A stretch of 64,000 bases of DNA from Prorocentrum cordatum (Eukaryota > Sar > Dinophyceae > Prorocentrales > Prorocentraceae), in the NCBI GenBank assembly GCA_963575745.1, contig CAUYUJ010018317.1:131777-195776 (forward strand), written 5' to 3'. A program made the position numbers and the translations under genes. The notes under the pieces are model-generated. The model was not told the DNA's origin, did no database searches, and was given only the letters and a program-made list of their open reading frames with translations. Of the stretch, positions 1 through 11,244 are shown piece after piece (position 1 is the stretch's first letter; each line of letters begins with the position of its first letter).

Positions 1-446
1 GCGAGGCGCCCCCTGGCGCACGCGGCGGGGCGATGCCGAAGGGCTGCGAGTGGCTCGCAGCGCGAGCCCTGGGGCCGGCAGCCTCCCCTGGGCGCCACCC
101 GGCCTCGGGTCCAGGTCCAAGGGGCCAAGGAGTCCTCGGCAGCGGCGGGGGCCGTCCGAAGCCCCGGAGCCGAGAGCCCGCCCGCGCGGGAGGAGCGGGG
201 GCACCGCGGGCCTGGCTGCGGCGGGGATCGCGGCCGGCGGCGCTGCGGAGAGGTGGTGCTCCAGAAGGGAGGCGGTTCACCGAGCGCGCGTTCCACGACT
301 CGCAAAGTGCAAGTGCCCACTCGCAAAAGCGTCCGAAAAAAAACCACGTTCGCCTCGATGTAATGCGTCGCCCCCCGCAATTTGCGGAGAAGAGTGAGGG
401 GGCGGGCGCGGGCGACGCGGGCGTCGAGCCCGCGGACCTCGTGGCC
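1..446. other. GC-rich sequence without a recognisable gene
   Basis: No domain, splice-flanked exon or RNA gene is recognisable. Open frames run through this stretch in several registers, as expected from very high GC content. Confidence 0.5.
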
Positions 447-1385
447 CTCCACCTCCACCTGGAAGGAATTCAAAAAACGCCCGCCGCAGGCGCCGAAAGT
501 TTTGATTTGTACACTGAACGCGGTTTGGGTCGCAGGTTCTCCACCTGGAACAGATGCAAAAGAAGCCCGCCGCAGAGGCCGAAGTTTTGGCTTGTGTCAG
601 TGAACGTATTTTGGTCGTGGGTGGGTCGCGGGCTCTCCACCTCCACCTGGAAGGAATTCAAAAACAGCCCGCCGCAGGCGCCGAACATTTTGATTTGTAC
701 ACTGAACGCGGTTTGGGTCGCGGGTGGGTCGCAGGTTCTCCACCTGGAACGAATGCAAAAGAAGCCCGCCGCAGGCGCCGAAAATTTTGGGTGGGTCGCG
801 GGGTGGGTCGCGGGGGTGGGTCGCGGGTGGGTCGCGGGTGGGTCGCGGGTGGGTCGCGGGTGGGTCGCGGGTGGGTCGCGTGGTGGGTCGCGGGTCGCGG
901 GGGTCGCCGATGCAAAAGAAACCCGCCGCAGGCGCCGAAGTTTTGGCTTGTTCAGAGAACGCAGGTTGGGTCGCGGGCTCTCCACCTCCGCCTGGAAGGA
1001 ATTTTAAAACAGCCCGCCGCAGGCGCCGAAAATTTTGACTTGTACACTGAACGCGGTTTGGGTCGCGGGTGGGTCGCAGGTTCTCCACCTGGAACGAATG
1101 CAAAAGAAGCCCGCCGCAGGCGCCGAAAATTTTGGGGGGGTCGCGGGGTGGGTCGCGGGGTGGGTCGCGGTGGGTCGCGGGGGGGTCGCGGGGGGGTCGC
1201 CGGTGGGTCGCGGGTGGGTCGGCGGGCGGGTCGCGGGGTGGGTCGCGGGGTGGGTCGCTGGTGGGTCGCGGGTGGGTCGCGGGTGGGTCGCGGGGTGGGT
1301 CGCGGGTGGGTTTGCGGGGTGGGTCGCGGGTGGGTCTCGGGGTGGGTCGCGGGTGGGTCGCGGGGTGGGTCACGGGTGGGACGAC
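447..1385 (+). repeat. Compound tandem repeat with GGGTCGCGG minisatellite
   Basis: A longer unit containing CCACCTGGAAGGAATT, GCCCGCCGCAGGCGCCGAAA and TTGTACACTGAACGCGGTTT recurs with landmarks near 461, 649 and 994. Between units a short G-rich motif (GGGTGGGTCGCGG and variants) is expanded at about 785-900 and 1135-1380, so unit lengths differ. Long open frames cover the region on both strands, but they are a consequence of repeat periodicity and GC content. A short CAA tract (about 1385-1430) closes the block. The G-rich strand could form G-quadruplexes; that is inference. Confidence 0.85.
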
Positions 1386-1580
1386 GACAGCAACAAACAA
1401 CAAACAACAGACAACAAACAACAGCAACAAGAATCCGCATCGAGGAGGAGAAGCAGCAGGTGAAGGAGCAGAATCGAGGAGGAGGAGGAGGAGGATCCTC
1501 CTCCTCCCCCTCCACGTCTCCGACGCCCTCGAGGGCGCCGCGAACGACGACGAGAGTGAGGAGGACCGAGAGTCGAAGAC

Positions 1581-1733
1581 GAGAAATCGGCACAGGCATG
1601 AACTGTGGGAGCTCCGCGCGGACTTCGTGGCTCTGCGCCGGGCTCACCCTGGCAGCGCCTCTGGCGCCGCCCCTGGCGGGCTCCGCAGCACCGAGCCTCT
1701 TGTTATGCTTGTGCCGATTTCTCTTACAGTGGA
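1581..1733. repeat. Foldback element, about 150 bp
   Basis: The block starts with GAGAAATCGGCACAGGCAT and ends with the near reverse complement ATGCTTGTGCCGATTTCTC. The interior holds a GC-rich segment (CTGGCGCCGCCCCTGGCG) that also lies inside the foldback element at 11719-11853. The shared core and inverted ends suggest two members of one short non-autonomous element group. Confidence 0.6.
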
Positions 1734-2009
1734 GGCCCATGCCAAGAAACAGATGGTTTCGTGTTCGGAAGCGTGACGTTCCCACACCAAAAGTCAATGG
1801 ACGCCCTGAGGTCTCAGGGTTGGGTTTCTTGTGGACTGACCTCCGCTGTACTCGACTCTCCGCCTCCTCCGCGTGCTCGTCGTCGTCGTCGTCGTCATCG
1901 GCGTTCTCGAGGGCGTCGGCGCCAGGGAGTGGTGAGGAGGGTCAGGAGGAGGAGGAGGAGGAGGACCAGTGCGAACCCAAGACGCATCAACGATGTTGCA
2001 GTAAACCCT

Positions 2010-3180
2010 CCCTCCAAGTTCATTGGAAGCACACCAAGGTATTACACAAGAGTGGTGATCCAATCCGCCCAGAAACGTATCGACGTATTGCATCCATTCC
2101 GATGCTCTACAAACTCTTCTCCAAGCTGGTGCACCACCGCCGTTGTGCTACTCTAGGCAACCAGCAAAGTCCCGACCAAGCGGGCTTGAGACCCACTTGG
2201 ACTACAACGGACCATCTGTTTACGGCGGCAATTATGATGGGAATCTATGACGAGTGGCAAGCTCCACTACGGGCTGCAGCAATCGACTTCAAGAAGACCT
2301 TTGACAGCGTCACGCACGCGGCCATTTGCGTAGAGTTGAAAGACCAGCAAGTATCAATTCCATACATCACTCTGCTTCAGAAGCTGTACAACCAACAGAC
2401 AGCTTCTGTCAAAACCGACCGGCTCAGCAAGAAGTGCAAAATATCGAACGAGGCACGAAACAGGAGGACCCATCGAGTTCGTTGCTGTTCAGTGGCGCGT
2501 CAGAACACATCATGAAACGGGCAAAGCAGAAACGGACAGCGAAGCGGTACGGCATGCAAGCACCACCAAGCAGCAGCGACCCACTGCGAACAACGACATC
2601 ACCCAAACGCTTTCCGACCTCAGCGCTGGAGCAGCAGGTGCCGGGCGACGCTTGCACCCAGACAAGACCAAGATCTTGCGCAACAGGCACAGACCCAAGC
2701 GAGCACGACAGCCACCGGCGCAAGTCTTCTTCCACGGAATGGAGGTCGAGGTAAGCCCACCACTCCGTGCAACTGAATGCTAGGGGCGCAAGCTGCAGTT
2801 CAGCGACAGCCACAAGGCAGAACTGGAAAACATAATTGCTTCGGCATGGAGAACGCTTTATGTACTCAATCAAGGGCTTGCGGGCAACAACCACTACCCC
2901 ATGCACAACCGCACCCGACTCTTCCACGGGATAATCACGCCTACAAACTCATATGGGTGCAAAGTGTGGATGGTGACGGAAGAGCTCGCGAATCGGATCC
3001 GTCGAACTCAACGGCAAATGCTCCGCATGATCGTCAAGACACCCAGAAGGAAGACAGCCGGAAGAGCACAGCAAGAGCAATGCCAACCCGACGTCGGCAC
3101 CAACAACAATACCGACGCTTGACACGACAACGGCAAAAGTCACGATTCCACCTCCGACAGTGGAAAAGATGTAGATAGCG
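2010..3180 (+). pseudogene. Decayed LINE-type reverse transcriptase
   Basis: Fragments of a non-LTR retrotransposon polymerase can be read in order across three frames. The first frame (about 2020-2440) gives HKSGDPIRPETYRRI, YKLFSKLV and the motif-A-like IDFKKTFDSVTH. A second frame (about 2430-2510) gives TKQEDPSSSLLF, the equivalent of the usual RGVKQGDPLSSLLFN. A third frame (2594-3122) gives LHPDKTKIL and then the C-terminal signature LFHGIITPTNSYGCKVW and IRRTQRQMLRMI. At least two frameshifts and one in-frame TAG (about 2780) break it, and the catalytic YADD box is eroded. It cannot encode a working enzyme. I see no endonuclease part upstream, so it is probably a 5'-truncated copy. Confidence 0.85.
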
Positions 3181-3220
3181 CGCCACATTCACCAAGTGTT
3201 GACGCTTCGCGTACTCCCCC

Positions 3221-3893
3221 TAGCCCATCCAGAGACGATGCCCAGGGGAGTTGAGGTGATCAGGGAAGCGGGGGGGATCCTCTTGAGGCCTCGTATGGGG
3301 TCTCTTGGGGGCCTCTTCGAAGTCTCCTGGGGCCGTCAGGGCGCCTGTTGGGGCCCTTGTGGGGCGCTCTTCTGAGCTTCAGGGGCGGAGCGCTCTTGGG
3401 GCGCTCTTGGGCGCTCTTGGGGCCGTCTTGGGGCTCTCTTGGGGCTCTCTTGGGCCTCTCCGGAGACTTTCGTGGGCCATCTTGGAGCCATCCTGAGGCC
3501 TCGGATGGCCATCGGAAGCGAAAAAGCGAGAAAGCAGCAATCATTGACTTCCCCCAGGTGTCTGAAGGATTTGGGCCTCTTGGGGCCTCCGCGGAGGTCT
3601 CGGAAACGTCTTGGAGCCGTGTTGGAGCGTGCTTGGGGCCTCTTGGAGCATTTTGGGAGCCGACTTGAAGCATCTTGGGCTATCTTGAGCCATATTGGAG
3701 GTCATCTTGGGCTTTCTGAGGCCCTCTTGGAGCCAGCTTGGGCACAAAAGTACCCTCTGACACCTCGCGGGGCGCCCTGTCCAGGTCCAGGGGAGGAGGT
3801 AAGGGGGGAGGGGCAAACCCCTCCCCGAGGCGGAAGGAGGGGGTTGCAAGAGGAAGCTCCCTGGACCGCCTGCGCCCCTAGGGCTGGTGGGAT
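3221..3893 (+). repeat. GCCTC-type interspersed repeat, copy 1
   Basis: The copy starts with CCATCCAGAGACGATGCCCA, continues as irregular CTTGGGGCCTCTTGG tandem motifs, and ends with a GC-rich module finishing exactly at GGCTGGTGGGAT. The same start and end recur at about 15641-16862, 37571-40030 (split), 40072-40612 and 52850-53530, so this is a dispersed element with defined termini, not local slippage. No protein can be supported from it. Confidence 0.8.
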
Positions 3894-3899
3894 TCCAGC

Positions 3900-3985
3900 G
3901 GAGCAGCGCGACACGCCATCTGCTTGCAGGGCACGGCGTGTCGCTGGGGCCGCCGCCGCGACAGAGCAGAGGTTCTCGACCATAC
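3900..3985 (+). repeat. GC-rich hairpin repeat, copy 1
   Basis: A perfect 10-bp stem pairs GCGACACGCC (3908-3917) with GGCGTGTCGC (3935-3944) across a 17-nt loop. Relatives lie at 10925-11050, 11480-11575 and 19850-19960. The copy at 10958-10994 has the same stem and loop length, but its innermost pair is T-A where this copy has C-G. Both arms changed together, which hints that the structure is or was maintained. Confidence 0.6.
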
Positions 3986-4980
3986 CACCGCTCTGGCAGC
4001 CAGGCTTTCGACGCGCGGGGGCAACGAGGCGCAATCCGCGAGGCGATCGCGCCCGCCCTATGGGCGCGACGCGCGTCGCCATGTGCGACTGGGGCCAAGT
4101 GCCGGCGACCATTGCGCGTCTTCCGCTGATGGCCGTCATTTTCATCAACGCCGGTAGCCCCCTTTCGTCCGACCTGGCTTCTCGGACCTCGGAGACTCGC
4201 CGCCGCCGCCGCCGCCGCCGCCGTCCCGCCGTGGAGGAGGCGGGTCCTGAAGTGAACGGGGTCCTGAAGGCGGGGCCCGACGCCGCAAAGCTCGAGAGGC
4301 GAGAGTGGAGCCCTTCTGGGCCTCCTGGGCTCCTCTCGCCGTCCCGGCGGGGCGCGCAGCTCGGGGAGAACTGGCCAGGGGAGGCCCCGAGGGGGGTCCG
4401 GGGGATGATGCTGAGCGGAGGCTGAAGGACCGGAATGAGGGGAGCGGGTCCTGGTTCTCACGAGACTTTGGACGCCCGACATTGGTGCGGAAAGGATGGG
4501 TACCATGCCCAACAGCATCTACTGCTCATCTTGAGCAAGACTCGCCGTCGGTGTCGCCGAGGCCCGTCTACATTGGTGACAGAGGGCCGCCTGCCCACCA
4601 GCGGCCGCTGTTGGTTTGGGACAGCATCTGTTGTTGGGCATTCTGCCCATTCTTTCCGTGCCCATTTCGGGCGTCCAAAGATATTGATATTGAACGGGAT
4701 GGAGAAAATTTAATAAAAACAAAAAAACTGATATTGAACGGGATGGTATTGCACGGATGATGACCTGGTCCTCCTGGTTCTTCGCCTCTTCCTCGGGCGA
4801 CATGGCGGCCCCGTCGGGAAGCAGCTCGGGAGGAAGAGCTGGTCCCAGGAGACCGCCCGCGGGTCCACGACTTTTGTGTCCATCGGGGCTCGTCCATACG
4901 TAAGAGTGGCCCCTCGCCAGAGTGACTTCTGGTGGGGGCGCACTGGGGTCCCCGATCGTTGACTGCGTTGCGACAGCAGC
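3986..4980. other. Non-coding stretch with an AT-rich island
   Basis: No gene is recognised. It contains a short CGC run (about 4199-4222) and a 26-nt AT-rich island (4703-4728) flanked on both sides by the direct repeat TGATATTGAACGGGATGG (4685-4702 and 4729-4746). The pattern resembles a small insertion with an 18-bp target duplication or a local duplication. Confidence 0.5.
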
Positions 4981-4983
4981 GGC

Positions 4984-5077
4984 TTGCGCGACGACGCCGA
5001 CAACGACGACGACGATGACGACGGCGACGACTACAAAGACGACGATGATGACGAAGACGACGACGACGGCGACGACT

Positions 5078-5160
<83 letters not shown>

Positions 5161-5277
5161 CCGCTTCCGATAGTCGACGACGGGGCCCGAGGACCGCCCC
5201 GCCCAGGACCCGAGGACGGCCGAGCCTTCGAGGACCGTGCGCGGACTTCGGGCAGGGAGGCGACGATGACAACGACC

Positions 5278-5328
<51 letters not shown>

Positions 5329-5520
5329 ACGGCGACGACGACAGCGGCGACGACGACGACGACGGCCACGACGGCGACGACGAGGACGACCACGGCGACG
5401 ATGACGCCGCCGCCACCGCCGCGGCCGACGACGACGACGACGACGACCACGACGACGACCACGACGACCACCACCACCACCACGACGACGACGACGACGA
5501 CGACAACGCTGCCGACAACG
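4984..5520 (+). repeat. GAC/ACG trinucleotide arrays
   Basis: Two imperfect (GAC)n arrays (about 4988-5162 and 5265-5518) are separated by about 100 bp of unique GC-rich sequence. Poly-Asp or poly-Thr reading on one strand and poly-Val or poly-Ser on the other show that the open frames are microsatellite artefacts. Confidence 0.9.
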
Positions 5521-5797
5521 CTACTGAGTGCGAGGGGGCGGGCAGCTCGGGGCTCGGCCGCGGGGGCTGCTGGAGGGGACGAGGCGGCGCGCGGCAGGCA
5601 GCGCATGGTCGCTTTCGATCCGCTTCGATGCTGATTCCGGCCGGCTCGCTCCGACCCGACGGCCCGCTGTGCCGACGATCCGACGGGGCCCGGTGTGTGG
5701 CCGGCGCTGCTTAGTGCGTTCTGGCGCCGCCGGCCCGATCCGAGGCCGCCTCCGCGCCAATGCAGCTCGGTCCGACGCACGTGTCGATCCCGTCCGC

Positions 5798-5935
5798 CGC
5801 CTCCTCCTCCGCCTCCTCCTCCTCCTCCTCCTCCCCCTCCTCCTCCTCCTCCTCCCCCTTCTCCTCCTCCTCCTCCTCCTCCTCCTCCTCCTCCTCCTCC
5901 TCCTCCTCCTCCTCCTCCTCCTCCGCCACCCTCCC
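5798..5935 (+). repeat. CTC trinucleotide array
   Basis: Near-pure (CTC)n tract with a few CCC interruptions. It is one of many pyrimidine/purine triplet arrays in this window. Confidence 0.9.
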
Positions 5936-6003
5936 GACTCGGTTTTCACTGATCCTGCCCTGGCGTGCGCGGACCTCGTCCTCGTCGCCGGCGCTGCCGC
6001 CGA

Positions 6004-6186
6004 CTCGTCGAGATGGAGGGTGCGGCTGCAGGAGGCCCGTCCTGGCCGGGGTCGTCGTTCGCTCGAGGAGAGCGTGCGCGCGGCAGGCTGCAGCCGGCGT
6101 CACCCCTGGCGTGCGTGGACTTCGGGCTGGAGACCCGGAGGATGACGCTGGCGCCAGTGTGCGAGGCGCTCATCGACAAGGTCCTG
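6004..6186 (+). other. Possible coding fragment truncated by a mobile element
   Basis: From an ATG at 6016 the frame reads VDFGLETRRMTLAPVCEALI before it meets the 165-bp element at 6187. The composition is more protein-like than the surrounding repeats, but no family is recognised and no continuation was found beyond the element. Chance openness in GC-rich DNA is possible. Confidence 0.2.
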
Positions 6187-6353
6187 TCAGGAGGGAGAAA
6201 AAGACACACAGACACAAGTACTCGTCGACTCCCCAGAAAATAGGGGGGAATTATGGGAAGCGGGGTGGAAGACAAAAGTTCAGAAAATGTGGGAAATAAG
6301 TTGGGAATCCTGTGTTTTTTGTCTATTTATTTTTGTGTCCCAGGGCCCCTTCG
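6187..6353 (+). mobile_element. 165-bp short element, copy A
   Basis: The element starts TCAGGAGGG and ends GGGCCCCTTCG, with AT-rich interior motifs (CAGACACAA, GGAAGACAAAA, CAGAAAAT). It matches copies at 17985-18149 and 23801-23965 over its full length. Flanks TCCTG and TCTTG look like a 5-bp target duplication with one mismatch. It encodes nothing, so it would depend on enzymes supplied from elsewhere. Confidence 0.7.
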
Positions 6354-6519
6354 TCTTGGCCCCTCGGGGCATCGAAGCGGGCGGGCTGCCGCCATGCTGT
6401 TGGGGACTCGTGCGGTGTGGTGCGTCAGCAGGCCCTTGGGGTGGTCTTCCAGCCGCGGCGCCTCGTCGAGAGCCCCTTCCAGGGGCGTCCCGAGCAGCGG
6501 TCGCCTGGGATCCGTTCGT

Positions 6520-6526
6520 ACCATCC

Positions 6527-6601
<75 letters not shown>

Positions 6602-6675
6602 GCATCAGCATCAGCATCAGCATCAGCATCAGCATCAGCATCAGCATCAGCATCATCAGCAGCAGCAGCAGCAGA
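6520..6675 (+). repeat. CAT and CAGCAT microsatellite
   Basis: (CAT)n for about 80 bp, then (CAGCAT)n and a short (CAG)n. Confidence 0.95.
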
Positions 6676-6868
6676 TCATCATATATGTGTTGTAAGCGTT
6701 TACACAAGCATGCTCGGTGCATTAGAGATACTACGCGTGTATGTCATATGGTATAAGTGCACTCTCTCTACACATAGATATATAGTTGTGTGTGTTCTAA
6801 GTGTAAAGATGTAGATGGTATAAGCGTATGTATGGACTTACGTATCTTCTATATGAAACTGGGCTTGA

Positions 6869-7215
6869 TGGTCGGTCTGGCGGCGATGTTGCCGCGGTCG
6901 CCGCCCCGTCGCCGCCTCGTCGCCGCCCGTCGTCTGTCTGGCGGTCTGGCGGCTGTGTTGCCGCCGTCGCCGCCCCGTCGCCGCCTCGCCGCCGCCACAT
7001 AGGTTGCTCCACATAGATTGCACAACATAGAGAGCTCCACATAGATTAGACGTCACAGATTGCGCCACACAGATTGCACAACATAGGTTGCACAACACAG
7101 CTTGTGCAGCATAGAGTGTACCACAGATATTGCACCGCATTTATGCACAAAATGACTAGATTGCGCAACGTAGATTCCACAGCACAGGTTGCACCACATA
7201 TTTTGATCCACATGG
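6869..7215 (+). repeat. 69-bp GCC-rich duplication and ACATAG minisatellite
   Basis: A GCC-rich segment is duplicated with a 69-bp offset (GGTCTGG at 6874 and 6943). From about 6995 the degenerate motif TTGCACCACATAG repeats roughly every 12-14 bp to about 7215. The same motif occurs in reverse orientation at about 10020-10230. Confidence 0.7.
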
Positions 7216-7948
7216 ATTCTCCTTGCTCGGAAAGAGTTATAACCTACCACCACCCCAGATTATCGGCACCTCCTGTGGGTGAAAAATGTACGTATGACTC
7301 TGCCCCAACGTTCATTTTAAACATGAGTTCATGCCACCCCAGCCAGGCCAAGAACCATCCTGTGCAAGAGGACATGCGAAAGGATTACCAGGGCACACTA
7401 GGGGGTTTAGACTAATTCAGCGTCCACGGTGGGCTACGCCTGCGCCTCTAAGACCGTCTGCGGGGAGAGGACGGGTGCGCGCACGCAACGGGGCGTTACG
7501 ACGATTGCCGCCTTGTATGTATGCATCGGGAGTTGCGTCGCCATGAGTCACCTTCAGCACCGCTTTTGGTTGGAGGTCGGCCATACTAGGACGCCTTAGC
7601 TCCTCTCTTCTTTAGCATTGCACTTGAGAGTCGGGCCGTCTGTGGCTATCTTCTTTGTAGCAGCGCACATGTGTTTGGACGCTATGTTGTTGCTAGCCTT
7701 GACACTCTGCGAGGGCAGGGCGCACGAGCCATCGTATTGCTCAGCCCCGGTAGGGGTTTTGCGACTGCCTGAGCAGCCGCATGATTTCGGCCTTGTCACA
7801 TGTGGCGCTCGATGCTGTGCACTCGCTCTTCTTCGCTTTAGCCGCAACTGTTCTGACCAGCCGAAGCACGTCCTCATAGGGGAACCGTGCGCCTGAGGCA
7901 GTGTGTGTAGAACTGGGAGCCCTTCGATCCACAGCAACAGTGTGTCTA
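7216..7948. other. Unique sequence, no gene seen
   Basis: Moderate-GC unique DNA without recognisable domains, tRNA-like folds or long protein-like frames. Confidence 0.4.
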
Positions 7949-7973
7949 TATATATATAGAGAGAGAGAGAGAG

Positions 7974-8016
<43 letters not shown>
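7949..8016 (+). repeat. TA, GA and poly-A tract
   Basis: (TA)n followed by (GA)n and a 43-nt uninterrupted A run (7974-8016). No gene or retrotransposon 3' end lies upstream, so I read it as microsatellite expansion. Confidence 0.85.
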
Positions 8017-8018
<2 letters not shown>

Positions 8019-8248
8019 GCATTGGCGCTTCGCGCCATGCACCTTGTTCCTTGCAGTTTTGAATACAGGCGGCGTGCGTGCGCGTGGACATGGATGGGGC
8101 GGGCGGGCCACCGCCAAGTCTGAATGGGTGAGGAGTTCCTGAGCGGGAGCGACCAGACAACGCCAGCTGAGGCCATCTCAGGACGTTTCGAGGCCCAGAG
8201 GCGCGAATATGTCTCAGGCGAGTGGTTGGGCTAGCATGAAGCAGGGCA

Positions 8249-8435
8249 TCCTCCTCCTCTTTCTCTTCCCCCTTTTCCTCCTCATCTTTCTCCTCCTCAT
8301 CCTCATCCTCTTTCTCCTCTCTGCCCCTATTCCTCTCATTCCTCCTCCTCCTCCTCCTCCTCCTCCTCCACCTCCTGCTCCTGCTCCTGCTTCTCCTCCT
8401 CCTCCTCCTCCTCCTCCTCCTCCTCCTCCTCCTCT
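8249..8435 (+). repeat. CTC/TCC microsatellite
   Basis: Irregular then near-pure (TCC)n tract. Confidence 0.9.
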
Positions 8436-8461
8436 TACAGACCATGCTATTTTCGGCATGC

Positions 8462-9380
8462 GCGCTGCTTGGCTGCCAGCTTCGAGCCCCAAAGAGGCCC
8501 AAGGCTAGCCCAAGAAGGCCCAAAGAATTGAAATCCAATGAAAACCCATTGAGGAAGCAATATTTGTGGCTTTCTCGATTTTTCGCTTGCCATCGGCTCT
8601 TGAGGCGTCAAGATAGCCCCAGGAAGGCTCCAAGTGAGTCCGCAGACGAGCCCCAAAGAGGCCCAAGGCTGGCTCAACAGGGCCTGGAGAGTCGGAAATC
8701 TGAGAAAACCCATTGGAAAAGCAATGTGTTTGGCCTTTTCGTTTTTCCTTTCCGCATGGCTCGAGAGGCGTCAAGATGACCCCAAGATGGCCTCAGAGAG
8801 GCGCAAACCGAGGCCCACCGAGGCCCAAGGCTCGAAGAGGGCCCAAAGGGTAGAAAATGCGTGATAGCGCATTGGAAAATCAATGTTTTTGGTGTTCTCG
8901 CCTTGTCGCTTCCGATTGGCTTTTGAGGCATCAAGATAGGCCCAGGACGGCTCCAAATGAGTCCCCAGACGAGCCCCAAAGAGGGAACAGACATTTGATA
9001 TGAACGTTTTAATGAATGTCAGGGATGATTTATATAACAATACAATGCATTTTCACCGTATACATGGTGCCATATAGTATCTTACGAATTGCAGCACAGT
9101 GCATACCATGGTAAAGCACACGGTTCAGAACCGACCGTAGCAAATACAAGTTTGAATGTTGGCCCTAGCCTGGAAGTTCAAAACTCAATGAAAAAACATT
9201 GGAGAAATGTGTTCGGTCTTCTCGCCTCTTCGCTTCCGGTCGGTTCGGGGGTCGTCAAGATAGCCCTAGAATGGTTCCAGAGAGGCGCAAGCCGAGGCCC
9301 ACAGAGGCCCAACGCTGGCCGAAGAATGCCCAAAGGATGAAATTAAATGAGCACCCATAGGAGAAAACAACAACAACAAT

Positions 9381-9415
<35 letters not shown>

Positions 9416-9775
9416 AAAACATAAAAAATGTTTTGGGCCATATCGCCTTTTGGCTTACGATCGGCTCTTGAGGCGTCAAGATAGCCCCAGGACGGCTCCA
9501 AATGAGTCCATGGACGAGCCCCAAAGAGGCCCAAGGCTGGCCCAAGAAGGCCCAAAGAATTGAAACTCAATGAAAACCCATTGGGGAAGTAATGTTTTTG
9601 TCCTTGTCGCCTTTTCGCTTACGGTCGGCTCTTGAGACGCCAAGATAGCCCCAGGACAGTTCCAAATGAGTCCCCAGACGAGCCCCAAAGAAGCCTAAGG
9701 TTGGACTAAGAGGGGCCGGAGAGTCGAAAATCCGAGAAAACCCCAGGCGCAAGACAGGCCCGAGGATCCAAAATT
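8462..9775 (-). repeat. Inverted 164-bp array of the GCCTC family
   Basis: The unit runs GCCCCAAAGAGGCCCAAGG, then CCCATTG, a segment with TTTCGCTT, and AAGATAGCCCCAGGA. Landmarks at 8486 and 8650, and again at 9518 and 9682, are exactly 164 bp apart. The reverse complement matches the GCCTC family: compare CCATCGGAAGCGAAAAAGCG at about 3509. The array is interrupted at about 8995-9170 by unrelated sequence and at 9363-9418 by (CAA)n. Confidence 0.75.
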
Positions 9776-10230
9776 CGTTTTGAGGGGGGTCAGGGGGGGT
9801 GCGCTCCTTCCGGGGCCCCCGGCCTTATGAAAATTATGTACATATATATATATACACATACATATATATGACACACGTGTGTAGGTACATGTACGTGTGT
9901 GCGCATGCATGTATGTACAAACAAGTACCCACAAGTGTAGCAAGTCAGGTGTCGTGCACAACTGCGCACGAAGAGCCAGATATTAGCCAGCGCTGGCCCC
10001 AAGCAGAAAATGGCCCAACTGTGGATGTGCAAGCTACGTGGTGCAATTTATTTTGGTGGATGCGTGCATAATTATTTATGCAGATATAAAGATGTATATA
10101 TGCAGATGTGGTGTGGAAGCTGTGTGGTGAAGACGCTGTTCTGCGAGCTATGCGGTGCAAGCTACGTGGTGCAAGCTACGTGGTACTCGCAAGGCAGCGC
10201 TCAGTATGTGACGCAAGCTCTGTGATGCAA
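9776..10230. repeat. TA/CATA microsatellite and GTGGTGCAAGCT minisatellite
   Basis: A (TA)n and (CATA)n tract lies at about 9838-9870. From about 10020 the motif GTGGTGCAAGCTAC recurs irregularly. It is the reverse complement class of the ACATAG repeat near 7 kb. No gene is seen. Confidence 0.6.
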
Positions 10231-10550
10231 GCTCGTCGGCCGCCCACCAGGGCGCCCGCGAGGCGCCCGCGGCAGGCCATTGGCGGCCACCAGGCGCAAC
10301 CTCGGCCAGCCCACCCAGCGCACGGGGGCGCCCACGAGGCGCCCACGGGCGGCCACCGGGCGACACCTCAGCAGACCCGCCCAGCGCACGGGGCACCCTC
10401 GAGGCGACCAGGGGCGGGCACCAGGCGAGGCCTCGGCAGGCCGACCCCGGCGCACGGGGCGCCCACGAGGCGCCCACGGGCGGGCACCGCTGGCGAGACC
10501 TCGGCCAGCCCAGCCAGCGTCCGGGCGCACACGAGGCGCCCGAGGGGGGA
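10230..10550 (+). repeat. GC-rich tandem repeat, about 66 bp
   Basis: Repeated GGCGCCCACGAGGCGCCCAC, GGGCACCAGGCGA and CCTCGGCCAGCCCA blocks occur about every 64-68 bp, with about five diverged copies. Confidence 0.75.
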
Positions 10551-10591
10551 GGAGCGACGATCGAGGAGGCCTGGGGATGTCTGGGGCTTGG

Positions 10592-10713
10592 CATCGCTCG
10601 GACGTGCGCATTGTTCCATCGGCGAGGACCATCGAGGAGCATCCTTGATCATTTCGCGACAAAACCACGCACGAAACCGAAAAAGAGCACAGGAAATGGA
10701 CGTCCGAGCGATG
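10592..10713 (+). mobile_element. 122-bp inverted-repeat element, copy 1
   Basis: Terminal CATCGCTCGGACGT and ACGTCCGAGCGATG are exact inverted copies. The interior reads GAGGACCATCGAGGAGCATC and then an A-rich segment with CACGAAACCGAAAAAG. Shared flanking bases (TTGG left, GCCAGG right) suggest the element extends about 5 bp further on each side. Four copies of 121-123 bp occur here (10592, 17717, 19664, 26409), all in the same orientation. It is too short to encode protein, so either a non-autonomous transposon or a hairpin-forming RNA gene family is possible. Confidence 0.75.
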
Positions 10714-10924
10714 GCCAGGGGGGGGGGCGTGCCTGGGAGTCCCGGAGCGTGTGGCAGGGTCCAGGGGCGCCCGTGTTCTGCAGGAGTGGGCGGCCCCCTC
10801 GGTGGTGGCCCCTCTTGGCACCGTCTGCAGATGCTGCTCGAAGCGCGCCGCGCCGCAGGCTGGCCCACCACGCTCCGTCGCGACGCGCCAACCACGGCCC
10901 AGCTCTCGAGCGTCAACGTCCCGA

Positions 10925-11050
10925 GCCTTTTCGAAGCCTCCCGCCACGCGATCCGGAGCGACACGCTGTCCGGCTGCAGGGCATAGCGTGTCGCCGGGGC
11001 CGCCGCCGCGGCACGCCAAGCACAGGGTCCCGACGGCAGGAGAACAGGCC
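10925..11050 (+). repeat. GC-rich hairpin repeat, copy 2
   Basis: A perfect stem pairs GCGACACGCT (10958-10967) with AGCGTGTCGC (10985-10994), with a 17-nt loop. It is followed by the family's GCCGCCGCCGCGGCACGCC segment. Confidence 0.6.
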
Positions 11051-11244
11051 GAGCCCTTCGATCCGAGGCGGGGATTTATCTTCGGGGGCCTCGGCCGGCG
11101 GTGGACATGGATATACGTGGGCCCCCCGGGCCCCGAACATGTCCAGATCCACCGCCCGCCGAGGGCCCCGAACATGTCGTTCCCCCAGGCGATGGTTATG
11201 GATACCCATCGGTCGTTGAAAGTAGGTATTTCTGGATTTCCAGA

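Noticed and set aside
7949-8016. 43-nt A run as a retrotransposon tail
   Set aside because: It is preceded by TA and GA microsatellites, not by a retroelement 3' end, and no flanking duplication is visible.
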